Of a stretch of DNA of 19,625 nucleotides, positions 1-9,219 are shown piece after piece. The notes beneath the pieces were generated by a model, which was not told the origin of the DNA, did no database searches, and was given only the letters and a program-made list of their open reading frames with translations. The DNA comes from Lenzites betulinus (lineage: Eukaryota; Basidiomycota; Agaricomycetes; Polyporales; Polyporaceae), in NCBI GenBank assembly GCA_022264855.1, contig JABYQU010000101.1:1-19625 (forward strand), written 5' to 3'. The stretch's first letter is position 1. The number at the start of each line of letters is the position of its first letter. Position numbers and translations under genes: made by a program.

Positions 1-641
1 GGCAGCACGTTTCTCCGCCGCGTCCTATGGGGAAGATGGTCAGCGCGCGAGAGAAAAGGTAGAACGCGTGGGCGTACCAATACGCGCGCGGCGCGGCGGG
101 CCCACTTGCGGCACTCGCTCCCCGTCGCGTCGTCCGCGGGCTCCACATCCCACACTGGCGCCATCGAGGTCTCCAGCGCGCGACGAGCTGTTCATCCTTG
201 CCACCCCAGGTTTGAGTAGAAGCGGAGGGGGCGGGCATTGCGGCAGTGAGTAGGTGGCGGGAGCGAAGCGAGCAAGGTGGGGGCGAAGGAGGAAGGAGGC
301 GAAAAACGACGAAGGGAGGTCAGGCCTTTTCTGAGGCGAGGACAATAGCGCGGCGACCTCGCGCGCGACCCTGCATGAGCGCGCGTTTAGGCGCTATGCG
401 CGCGGCAATGCGCGAGCTCCGCGGAGCCGCGCGCGCCTGTCCCGTGGGCGACCCTGACGGACCTACCGGGCTTTGGGAACGGCGCGCAGACAATGGAACC
501 GCCATTCCGGGACGCAAATCCGAGGATCTGAAGCACTCAGCGCAAGGATGACGTCACAAACGTTGTGTATTTCTCCAAGTCCGCGTCCCCGGTGCCCTAC
601 AGTTGCGCGCGGCCATTCCTCCCTATAGCGCGCGCAGCCCT
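1..641. other. GC-rich stretch without a convincing gene
   Basis: This region lies downstream (3' side) of the minus-strand gene that ends at 642. Several open frames cross it, but they are low-complexity (Arg/Pro/Ala rich) and show no splice structure, domain or TATA-to-ATG arrangement like the genes elsewhere in the window. The sequence is marked by repeated GCGCGC words, for example near 43, 358, 380, 430 and 606. I see no RNA gene or mobile element here. Confidence 0.5.
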
Positions 642-1293
642 CTACATTTCCGCGGTACGCGGAACCGTGCGCGCGTCCCCATGGGCGTCGTTACTCTCCA
701 AGATGTCCAAGTCCCCCTCCCCATAGGCGAACTGGGCATTTACTAGCTCGCGCTTCAAGTCCTGGATGTCCTGCAAGTGCCCTTCGACGCGGACCAAGGT
801 CGACGGAGCTGGTGCGTTCATTGGATCCAGCGCGCGCAGGCCTACAAGAGCGTCGCGATACTCGCGCGCGCGGTGTTCTAGCAGCGCGAGGACCGGCAGC
901 CACTGATTGAAGATCATCGGCGCGACCCTGGTGCGCATGGCGTAGAACTCGTCCTCAAAGACGCGCGCGAGCCCAAGTTCGGGCGGAATGGCCGCGACGA
1001 TCCCCTCGACGGCCTCTACGCGCTCCGCGAGCGTGGCCCCGCGCGGGTAGACGATGTAGTGGGCCTCCTGCGCGCGCGGTCAGCAACAGCGCGCGGAGGC
1101 AGCGCGCGCGACTCACAAAGGCGCGCACCACGGCAGCTATGCGCGCGCGCAAGTCCTCCTCCGAACCACGTCCTCCCTCAACGACCCGACGCAGTGCATT
1201 GGTCGCGCGGTCGATCCTAGGCAGGGTGGCGTCAGGATGAAGGCTGCGCAGCTCGACACCGACTTGCAAGAGTTGTTCTAGGGTCATGCTCAT
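642..1293 (-). CDS. Unknown two-exon gene, paralogue of the gene at 18672
   Basis: I do not recognise the function. The model joins exons 1117-1293 and 642-1067 on the minus strand around a 49-bp intron (donor GTGAGT at 1116, acceptor CAG ending at 1068), giving 200 aa. The start MSMTLEQ at 1293 was chosen because a TATA box lies about 48 bp upstream; an in-frame ATG at 1329 is too close to it. The protein is soluble, helix-prone and rich in Ala, Leu, Arg and Glu, with no signal peptide or membrane segment. It matches the gene at 18672 in exon 1 length (59 versus about 58 residues), intron position and phase, the EA residues after the junction, and an Ala-Met-Arg/Lys motif at exon-2 residues 43-45. 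This shared structure is the main evidence that the gene is real. Confidence 0.72.
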
Positions 1294-1333
1294 GGTGGCG
1301 GCAGGGTCGGCCTCTATCCTATACCCCACCCCC

Positions 1334-1414
1334 CTTTTATACTTCCAAGGACCCCCGGCATCGATCGCGTTGACCGAGGGCGGTCAAGATTTTAGTGGGG
1401 GGGAGATGATACGC
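1334..1414 (-). promoter_or_regulatory. Core promoter of the unknown gene: TATA box plus conserved C-tract module
   Basis: On the minus strand a TATAAAAG box lies at 1341-1334. About 50 bp further upstream (1414-1391) is a module reading GTATCATCTCCCCCCCACT, followed by a looser match. The same module (GTATCAC plus CTCCCCCCCACT, then ATCT, GACCG, CGGTC) stands about 53 bp upstream of the TATA box of the paralogue at 18541-18564. Similar spacing in two copies supports a real promoter element. The factor that binds it is unknown. Confidence 0.65.
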
Positions 1415-2277
1415 TCCACAGGCGTTCCAGGCCAGAAACCCTCCTTCTCCACCCTTGCGCGCGCACGCCAACCACAGCGCGCGCAGAGCCCACCGCACAC
1501 TTCGGTACCCCCTACGTCGCGCGCGCAGTGCGCGTAGCCCATCGCGCGCAAGGTCAAGATGCGCGCGGGGCACTTCACCACGGCGCGCGTGATGCCTGTC
1601 GCTATCCCGAACCCTCTGCCCTAGCTGCTCGCGCGCGCGGGTCCTCGGGGCGCATCAGTGGCGCGCGCACGAGGCGCGCGAAGAGTCGGATCGCGCGCGG
1701 CAAGTGCGTCCGGCGCGCGAGGCCTCCCGGGCCCGGTTTCCGCTTATCTTCCGTATGGTAGCACGTGTTTTTGATTCAGCCTGCGGGCATTCCTGTACAT
1801 AGTCATTTCGGGGCATTCGAACCCCCCAGACAATCCACCCCTCACTCTCTCAACTGCTGGGAACGTGTCCCTCACGCTTCTTGACGAGCAACAGCTTCCC
1901 CTTCAAGGCAGGACGACTGGAGACCTCTCCGCTGTGACAGCGTACCGTCAGTTGCGTATATTGCGTCTATTCCGTTTCTCCTGCGTTTTACTGCGGGCGT
2001 ACTGCGTTGCGAAGCCCCGCGGCTGACTGCGAGCGTTGCGTTATTCCTGCGCGCGTTGCGTTACCGAGCTTACCTCCGCGCGCGCCCTTCTACAGCGCGA
2101 GTCCGCGCGCGCTCTTGCCTTGTGCGCGAGAGGCTTCCCTTCTGCTAGCGCGCGAACAGTACGCGGGCCGGCCTACTAGCGAACCTAGGGAGCTCGAGAC
2201 CTTACTCCCCTTCATCACACACCTAGACGTCCTCTACCCCTCGGCTATCGGCCGTCAGAGCACCTCTTACCGTATCA
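1415..2277. other. Intergenic region: GCGCGC-rich part, then a TGCGTT-rich part
   Basis: I support no gene here. From 1460 to about 1735 the DNA is dense in GCGCGC. From 1740 to 1930 the composition is more ordinary. From 1935 to 2070 short words such as TTGCGT, CTGCGT and TGCGTTA recur, resembling the word content of the LTR body downstream. The 1935-2277 part may therefore be U3 sequence of the same LTR that the inverted copy at the right lacks, but I cannot place a TG..CA boundary. Confidence 0.4.
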
Positions 2278-3020
2278 CCGCGACCTACTCTTTTCGCGGT
2301 TTCCGCGAGTCCGAGGGCTTCGTGGTGCGGAGGACTCATCGCAGCGCAGGGGGCCTTGCCCGTATGCGGACGGCTTATCGCGCGGTATCGCGAGGGCATG
2401 GGCCGATCCGCGCGCGAGGGCTTGCGTTCCGTGGCGTCGGTCCGTACGGAGCGCGATGGTACGTTCCGCGTTCCGCGTTACGCGTTAGCGGCCGGCGCAT
2501 CGCGGCCTCGATCCCCTTCGCGATGGACCTTCCGTAGAGACTTTCTGATGACATCGGACGTGCGGACTCTCCCTGTAAATACCTACGCCCTCGGGCCGTG
2601 ACAATCAGACCCCCCCTTGGCTCAGAATTTCACTTTCCCTCGAAGAACCCAGCGACGACCCTGCGAACAGCGAACTGCGAACTGCGAACCCTGCGAACTC
2701 TGCGAACTGCGAACCCCTGCGATTTAGCGTTTAGCGTTGCGATTGCGTTACGAGTCTTCTGCGACGCCGACACCGGCTACGAAGCGACCCTCCTGCGTAC
2801 TGCGGAAACGCCAGCTCAGCTGAGTCGTTGCACACCTTCCGCCCTACCGCTACCCCTCCCCTCCCTCCGCGCTTCTCTGCGTACTGCGCCGCCGTAAGGG
2901 CACCCGACGCGAACCTTGCATCTCCTCGCGCTCCGCGAGACGTCTTCGCAGCCCGGTCTCGACCTTCTGGGCTCTCGACCGTCTCTTTCATCTGTCCTTA
3001 CCGGTCGGTTGAGTGCATCA
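2278..3020 (+). repeat. LTR-like repeat (left copy, plus orientation)
   Basis: This segment of about 743 bp is nearly identical to the reverse complement of 17781-18522, with about 14 substitutions and one single-base indel (about 98%). It ends in GTGCATCA, consistent with the CA terminus of an LTR, and a gag frame starts just downstream. A TGG at 3024 could begin a primer-binding site, but I cannot name the tRNA. The 5' limit is only where homology to the other copy stops; it does not start with TG, so the true LTR may reach further left or be truncated. It contains the short tandem array at 2661-2719. Confidence 0.75.
2661..2719 (+). repeat. Short tandem repeats of CTGCGAAC type inside the LTR
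   Basis: The word CTGCGAAC, with small variations (CAGCGAAC, CTGCGAACC, CTGCGAACTC), is repeated about six times in roughly 60 bp. The inverted LTR copy carries the same array without change (about 18079-18140 on the opposite strand), so it predates the split of the two copies. Such arrays can hold transcription-factor sites in LTRs; that role is inference. Confidence 0.7.
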
Positions 3021-3044
3021 TTCTGGTGACCACCGCAGGGGTGT

Positions 3045-4801
3045 GTGTACAAGTTTCACTTGTCGGCTTCCTCCTTCGACGGCGATAGCGCCGTCTCACC
3101 CGCAATTCACCGCGTATCGCGTTCCGCGTCTCGGCAAAACGATACACTCTCAAGCGCCCTCCTACCCGACCAGATCCGCGCCTTCGCAAAAAGGCTTCCG
3201 CGCTCCCTCAGTGAAGATCAGATCGACGCGCTCCTCCGTGCGGCACTGGCTGTTCTCGATACGGGCACCGCGATACTTCTGAACAAACCTGCTCCGCTCC
3301 GCGCCTCCACTGCAGCTAGAATCCGCTCGGACGCCCTCGCAGTCATCGCAACCGCCCCCCTACCTGAGTGGGCCTCAAACGCGACGCTCGCGAACGACGA
3401 CGAGTCAAACCTCACTGCTCCTCAACAACAAGACTTCGTGGATCAGCTCCTACGAGGTGTCTCGCGACTTCGGAATCAACTGGTACTGGACTTGGTACCG
3501 GCGCTAGTAGACCCACTCTTTTCGCTACTCGCGAAAAGCATCCAGGCGCTTGAAACCGATCCGTCCGCGACCCAGTGGCTACAGGACACGGCAGACGCTA
3601 TCGTACACCGCGCGATTCTCTCGTCGCCGCCTCTCTTTCCCGAATCGCTCCCAGAAGGCGCCGAAGAGTCCTTCGTCAACTACGCGACGCCATACGGTAG
3701 CCCGCAATCCGCAGTCTCGAACCTCACTCCTTTAGAGCCATCGTCTTCAGACAGCAACGCGACGCGTAAAACCCCCAGCGTATCCTCTCACTCGCGCGAG
3801 CCATCTACAGTCTCTTCGATGGCGGAACAGAACAACTTCGCGATGCGCCGTGCTATGCCGGCACGCGGTCATGCGACCGCGCCCACCTTTGACTCTAGCG
3901 AGCCGCGGAACCTTCGCAGGTTCTTCCAGGACCTCGAGACCCTCTTCGAGATCGCGGGAATCACGGACCCCAACGTACAGAAGAAGTGGGTCACGCGCTA
4001 CGTGCCGATCAGCGAGTCGGAGTTCTACGAGGAGATGGAGGAGTACAAGGACCAAACGAAGACCTTCGAGGAGTTCCGCGCGGTGATCTACGCTTCGCAC
4101 CCCGGCGCTAGCGAGACGCGGAAGTTCTCCAATGCCGAAGTGGACAAGCTGGTCGAGTCGCGCCGTAAGGCTCCAATCACCACCAGTAGCGAACTCGGCG
4201 ACTTCTATCGGCCGTTCTATGCCATGACGTCCTACCTGATTCAGCACAACAAGATGTCCACCTTCGAGCAGTCGAGACTATTCTTCAGCGGTCTCTGCAA
4301 CCCCCTTCACGACCAGGTCGCGCAGCGCCTTCAGCTCAAAGACCCAGACCATCATCCAGACGAGGCCTACGAGCTGGCCAAAGTCTACGAGGCCGCGAAA
4401 TTCATCCTGCACGGAACGACGACGGCGTCGTACCAAGTGGCCCCGGCGGCCCCTACGACTACGACGCCCGCGGACTCTTCGACCATCAAAGTGGAGGATC
4501 TCGCGCCGCTCTTCCGGCTCCTCGCGCAAGGTGGCAACAATGCGAATGCTTCCGCGACCGCGAATCGCTTTCTAGGACCTCCGAACGCCGGAGCGCGCCC
4601 CGCGCCTAACTACCAGGGCATGATGCAGGGAGCGCAAGGTTTCCAGCAGGGAGGGAACAGTTTCGCGGCGAACGCGCTACCAAACAGCTTCTGCCACTAC
4701 TGCGGCGATGCGAACCATATGCTGCGGAACTGCCCGGCAGCGGAGACTGACATCCGCGAAGGGAAGTGCTCGCGTAACCCGGAAGGGCTGATTGCACCAG
4801 A
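3045..4801 (+). pseudogene. Gypsy-type LTR retrotransposon gag, truncated by the KDZ element
   Basis: Gag proteins form the retrotransposon particle and bind its RNA. The frame is open for about 585 codons. The middle part, roughly residues 280-470, is charged and helical as in the Gag capsid region of Ty3/Gypsy elements, with a start near MAEQNN and a stretch EEMEEYKDQTKTFEEF. A Pro/Ala/Gln-rich linker follows, then a zinc knuckle C-x2-C-x4-H-x4-C (CHYCGDANHMLRNC) at about 4691-4732. The frame enters the transposon terminal repeat at 4802, so protease, reverse transcriptase, RNase H and integrase are all missing. The frame is open from 3030, yet the first ATG is at 3819; the upstream part also looks coding, so a start in a spliced leader or a lost ATG is possible. 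Confidence 0.85.
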
Positions 4802-5134
4802 TGTTGTACCCAAATACTGTCACGAACCGTTTAGCTCCCGGAACTGTTTTACATTACGAACCGTCGTGGTTCGTAATGTGTCACGAAGCACCGGTGGCTG
4901 TCCCGCTGGGCCGGGAGCACCTCCTGCCGCCCTCTCGGCTTCTCGGCTTATTGCCTATTCCGGAAGTCTGCACATAATGTATAGTATTTATGTTGCACCT
5001 CCTCGGCTACCCTCTACGCGATATGTTTGTATCTACGGGACAGATTCAGATCATCGTTTGAGATCTTGCGCGCCCACATATAACATGTTCCGTCTTTTTC
5101 GGACAAACATACAACTCGTCCGGGCTTCTCGGAA
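4802..5134 (+). repeat. Left terminal inverted repeat of the KDZ element
   Basis: The sequence is the reverse complement of 17125-17457. By eye I find two mismatches, near 4821 (C versus A) and near 4920 (A versus G). The outer 80 bp holds ACGAACC twice directly and once inverted, and a hairpin at 4851-4879. The motif TTCTCGG recurs in the inner part. The repeat ends about 20 bp from the transposase stop codon. Confidence 0.92.
4851..4879. repeat. Subterminal hairpin in the left TIR
   Basis: ACATTACGAACC and its exact reverse complement GGTTCGTAATGT are separated by the 5-nt loop GTCGT, giving a perfect 12-bp stem. It sits 49 bp inside the element end. Such palindromes are typical transposase-binding or cleavage-complex sites; that role is inferred. 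Confidence 0.8.
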
Positions 5135-5154
5135 CTTCGCCGAAACATAATACA

Positions 5155-8100
5155 TTAGCTGTGATACGAGGGTTCCATGTCCTCCCCATCTAGCTGATAC
5201 AACGATATGTAGTCTGTATAATCATCAGCACCTTCGTCTACAGCAGCACCGTCAGCATCGATATCACTCCATCCCTCCCAGTCTGGACCGCTCCCAGATG
5301 ACGCCTTCTTGGCCAATGGTTGACAAACCCTCAGCAGTACCTGGGCCATCGCCAGCCGAATGGATGCCTGTGTTGAGGCGTACGCAGTCAGACCTTCTTG
5401 CACCAAGGGATCAGAGGAGGCGGCGGCGGAAGCTTTGGCGCAAGCGTGCCACTTCTCTGCTTCATGTCGGTGCGTTGCCAGAACGCGCCGCATTTCTTCA
5501 GGGAGGAGCTTGATCTCCTCCTGCCACCGCATGTGCCGGGCGCGGCTCTTGAGCCATTCCACTCGAAGGCTGTCAGTGATTTGCTGGGGGCCATCGGTAT
5601 TGGATGTATGCCAAATCCACAACATGCGCCGGCGACCTTCCGCAGGTCCTGATTTGTCGCCTCGCTTCCGCTTCCGCTTCTCGATGACTGCTGGATCGTC
5701 GTCCTCGATACCCCGAACGTCTTCGTCGCGTAGCAACTTGAACTCCAGCTCCCAGTCTCCAGGACCGGAGAGCACAGCGACTGCATGGCGGGCGCGGCGA
5801 TACTTCTGCACAGCGCGCAATTTCCGCGCCTCCTGTTGTGCTATACTGTTGCGTGCGCGCGTGTTGGGGCCCTGGTTCCGTACGTTGAGCTTCTTGTAGT
5901 TGTAGAGCTGGTCGATCGTATGTAGCTTGTTCCGAATGTCTTGCAGTGCGTCGCGACACTGTGCGGTACGAAGTCGAATCTCCATCTCAATGAGCCGTGC
6001 GCTGCATACTGCGGTCCGCCGCGACGCGCTGATTTCGGAGGGAAGGCCGATGCGAATAAGCTCCACGTGTTGGACGTCGGTTCGGCATGCATCGTCCTCG
6101 GCGAGGACGGAGGTAGCGACGGGCATGTACACAGCCTGGAGCTCCCTGTACTTCTGGATTTTGCGGCGAAGAGACGTACGCCGCTCGTGGATCTCAGCCA
6201 GCTTGCTCGGAATGACGGACTTGACATCTTCGATGAGACGTGCTCTAAGCAATCCATTAGCAGGACACGACAATGGAAGTAAAAAGCGACTTACTGTTGC
6301 CCCTCGATCTCCAGTCCACAGGTGAGGAAGCCTAACACGCTAACGCTGTGTAGTGCGACGAAGCCAGGCATCGCGCTGGTTGCTTGCTCCTCCTCGGATA
6401 GAGTTTGCACGGTCTCAGCCTCAGTCATGCCTGTGTAACATAAGCAAACGGTAGATTTTGCATAGGAAGTGTGCGACGCACCTTGTGAAGTCACGACATA
6501 TGGGTCATCGCACTCCTCCGGGTTTGCCTCCCACTCCTCGATCTCAGCCTCCCATAGCACGATATGCTCGTCATTCAGCCGCTCAGTGAGCACTTCGTAC
6601 TGGATCTTCTGCTCGTGGGCCTCCGCAAGAGCGTCCTTGAGTCGAGCAGATAACGTCCATGCTATGACAGATGTGATGAGCGCGGTCGAGATGATAGCGT
6701 AGGCGTACTTACGGAGATCGACCATTTTCCTCCAATTAGAATATCCCCACTGATCCTCCAATACCCCCTGTCGCATCCCGGGGCCCATGACCTTTGTACT
6801 GTTTGCAATAGGCTGGATCCACCACCAGCGCCGCTCGATCCCCTCGCCGTCAGTGCGTGCACTGCCAACGCGATAGTTCAGGGAGAACTTGGAGTGGCCT
6901 GCTTGCTGGTGGCTGCCGTAGTGAAGCTTCGGGATGGCGTAGACGACAGAGCCCTCTGGGACGGGTATCTGGATATGAGAGGGGAGGTTTCGGATGCGTT
7001 CGAGGATGTTCTTCGACCACTGGCACGCGATGTCGTAGCTGACTATCTTGTTCAAGACCAGGTACTCTCGCAATGCGCACACGTAGATGTAGTCCATGTT
7101 TATATAGCTGGACGTTGTCAGATACCACATCTAGTGGCGTGGAGCAAGCATGGACTCACCGCTCGCCCAGCTGAAGATCTCCAGCGCCAAGTGCTAGCCA
7201 GAACTCATGTCGTGCACACACTACCGCCCCGATACCGGTCGCCGCATAGCCTTTCGAGTACTTGCTGTTCGCGTGGTCGATTGCGGACAGGCCAGTGCAT
7301 GTCGACATCTGTAGACGAGTCTGTGGTCAGTCTTGGGTGCACCTACTTGGAGAGCGTACACGGCTTACCTCGTCCTGATTGCCATACCCACGCAGCACCT
7401 CCTGGTAGCCAGTATCCTCCACGAAGTATCCCCACCCACTACCCAGTATTGGGTCCTTCCCGGTATTGGAGACAGCACGCCGCTTCAGTCGGAAACATGC
7501 ATCAATGGCGACAGTCATGATGTAGAGGAACCTGGGTGAAGCGTTAGCGGCGACGCACAGAGACGACAGCTAAGAACTCACCGAAGGTCATCGGATACCG
7601 TGTCCCAGTTGGGAGGAAGGTTGACATTTGGGCGAGGACATGCTGGGCATCGAACCGCTAACTCACCCGGGCTAGTTCCCTCCACACCTGAAATGTCATG
7701 CCCCCGCCCACAGCGCTTTAAACGTTTGAGATGTCGCCATTGGGCGACAACGCGCATGAAACCTCGGTAGCGGTCCTGCAGCTTCAAAGTACCGGTATTG
7801 TCGGTCAGGCGTTCCAGCGACGTGTAGTAGTCATACATCGATATCTTGCCCTGCAAGCTTTGGATGTGGTAGTGCTCGAGGAGGTCGAAGGTGAACGCCG
7901 TGTTCGGTTCGCTGTCGGTTGCAGGATAAAGCCGATACCGCAGAAGTTGTTGGACATGATTGCCAGCTTCGCCAGCCTTGTCGCATCCACAGAACATAAC
8001 CGATACGTTGTGTCGGCCGTTGACGTGCACCACAGAGAAGTCGGCGCGAGTACGAACTGGGTTGGAACATTCGTAGCCGTCCACTGCATGGCCCAGGCGT

Positions 8101-8847
8101 ACCGTCAATCCCAACTCCTTGAGTGATGTAATGACGAAGACGCCGCGCTCCCAACGCTAACAGAAAGACGGGCATTAGTTAAGCGTGCACAACTATGAGA
8201 AAATGAACGAGCATACCTGAAAACGGTGGTACGGAGTATGTGCATGCTGCCGAACCGCGCAGCTTCCACAACAGAGCGGTCGAGGCGAGCAGTCACAACA
8301 GCGGATGACCGCCTCGTTCGCAGTCTCTCCATCTGGGCATGACTCGCACCGGTTGCGTGCGTACCCTCCACGTCCTTCTAGCCGTAGCAGCTCATGTAGA
8401 TATTCGTCGCGCTTGGGAATCCACGCCTTCATAGGCTCATCCTGCTATATGTTAGCCAAAGTAAACGGAGATGACGAGGTAACGTACTGAAGCCAAGTAC
8501 GGCCTGGCACCTTCTGCCAATCCTTCCTCAATCCAAGTCTCTCCCCCTGCGTCATCGAGTCCATTGGGAGTGAAAAAGGGGTCTTCGGCGTTGAACAATT
8601 GCCCGCCCAAGAAAAGATGGTCAGGAGCAGCAGTATCGGCATGGAGGGGGACGGTCTGCAACTCGCTTGAAGGAGGTAGGGGAACAGAACTTCGATGAAG
8701 CCGCCGCTGGTCACCCGATAACTTCTCCGCAGAGAGTATGTCCGCAGGCATTGGGACATCGGAGAGGGAGAGCTCGAAGTCGGCGACCAAAGTCGGGTCT
8801 ATTGTTTGAACTTTCGGAGCCCTGCGTTGACGTCTGCTTCGTGCCAT
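5155..8847 (-). CDS. KDZ transposase with CxC2 cysteine cluster
   Basis: The protein mobilises the surrounding element through an RNase H-fold transposase. Nine exons on the minus strand: 8488-8847, 8217-8441, 7582-8156, 7369-7531, 7160-7308, 6713-7107, 6482-6661, 6295-6430 and 5155-6244. Introns are 46-60 bp with good donors (GTACGT, GTATGC, GTGAGT, GTAAGC, GTAAGT). The joined frame is 1090 aa with no stops. Residues 152-192 form the zinc-binding cluster (CESC, CCDC, CCGSC, H-x-H). Residues 196-386 hold the region ending in GRGHD and CPACP-x-PN. The candidate catalytic acidic residues are D397 (AIDACF), D516 (SYDIACQW) and E579 or E582 (TDGEGIER). The C-terminal 360 residues are helical and charged, as in this family. 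Introns at 6662-6712 and 6431-6481 are 51 bp and open, so they could also be read through. Confidence 0.93.
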
Positions 8848-9219
8848 AGTTTTGGGACCGTAGATTAAGTTAAACTTAAGTTAAGCTCAGAGAAGAGAAG
8901 GGAAGAGAAGCCTAGCCTGACGACAGAGAAGGGAAGATTGTGAACGTCGTGCGTTGGCAGCTGAGCGCTGAGCGCTGAGCGCTGACCGGGACCGACAGCT
9001 TGACGCGTCGCGTCACAGCGAAGTCCCGCCCGACGGGAAGGTTCGGCGGGAATGCTTAATTAGTATGTTTGTCCTTCACCGGATCTGTTTCACTCGCTGT
9101 TTGTTCACGGACCCCGTCGACCAGTATTTAAGGCCCTCTATGCAGACCCCGAACGTCTCCTCCCCTTTGCGCGACTTCAACGCCTCACTTGTGCACGACG
9201 TGACCGGCTCAAACGCGAT
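8848..9219. promoter_or_regulatory. Divergent promoter between transposase and TET/JBP gene
   Basis: This gap must drive the transposase leftward and the dioxygenase rightward. It holds an AT-rich inverted repeat TTAAGTT-A-AACTTAA (8865-8879), purine-rich GAGAAGGGAAG runs (8890-8940), three perfect GCTGAGC units and a partial fourth (8960-8987), and the palindrome TGACGCG-T-CGCGTCA (9001-9015). A TATTTAA box at about 9124 suits the plus-strand gene. One region serving both genes would couple transposase and dioxygenase expression; this is inference. Confidence 0.6.
8960..8987 (+). repeat. GCTGAGC heptamer tandem repeat
   Basis: Three exact copies of GCTGAGC, plus GCTGACC, lie head to tail. 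Near copies stand in the two other promoter gaps of the element, at 11279-11299 and 13490-13575. Confidence 0.85.

Noticed and set aside
2007..2601. Plus-strand open frames of 176 and 81 codons at the LTR
   Set aside because: They lie in the LTR-like repeat, have skewed Arg/Ser composition and no splice structure. The inverted copy carries matching frames on its opposite strand, which only reflects the repeat.
4803..5150. Continuation of the gag frame to 5150 as a real Gag C-terminus
   Set aside because: Those codons are the transposon TIR; the same peptide appears inverted at 17022-17393 at the other end of the element.
8960..8987. CRISPR-like or telomeric interpretation of short repeats
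   Set aside because: The units are 7 bp, directly tandem and without spacers, and do not match telomere repeats.
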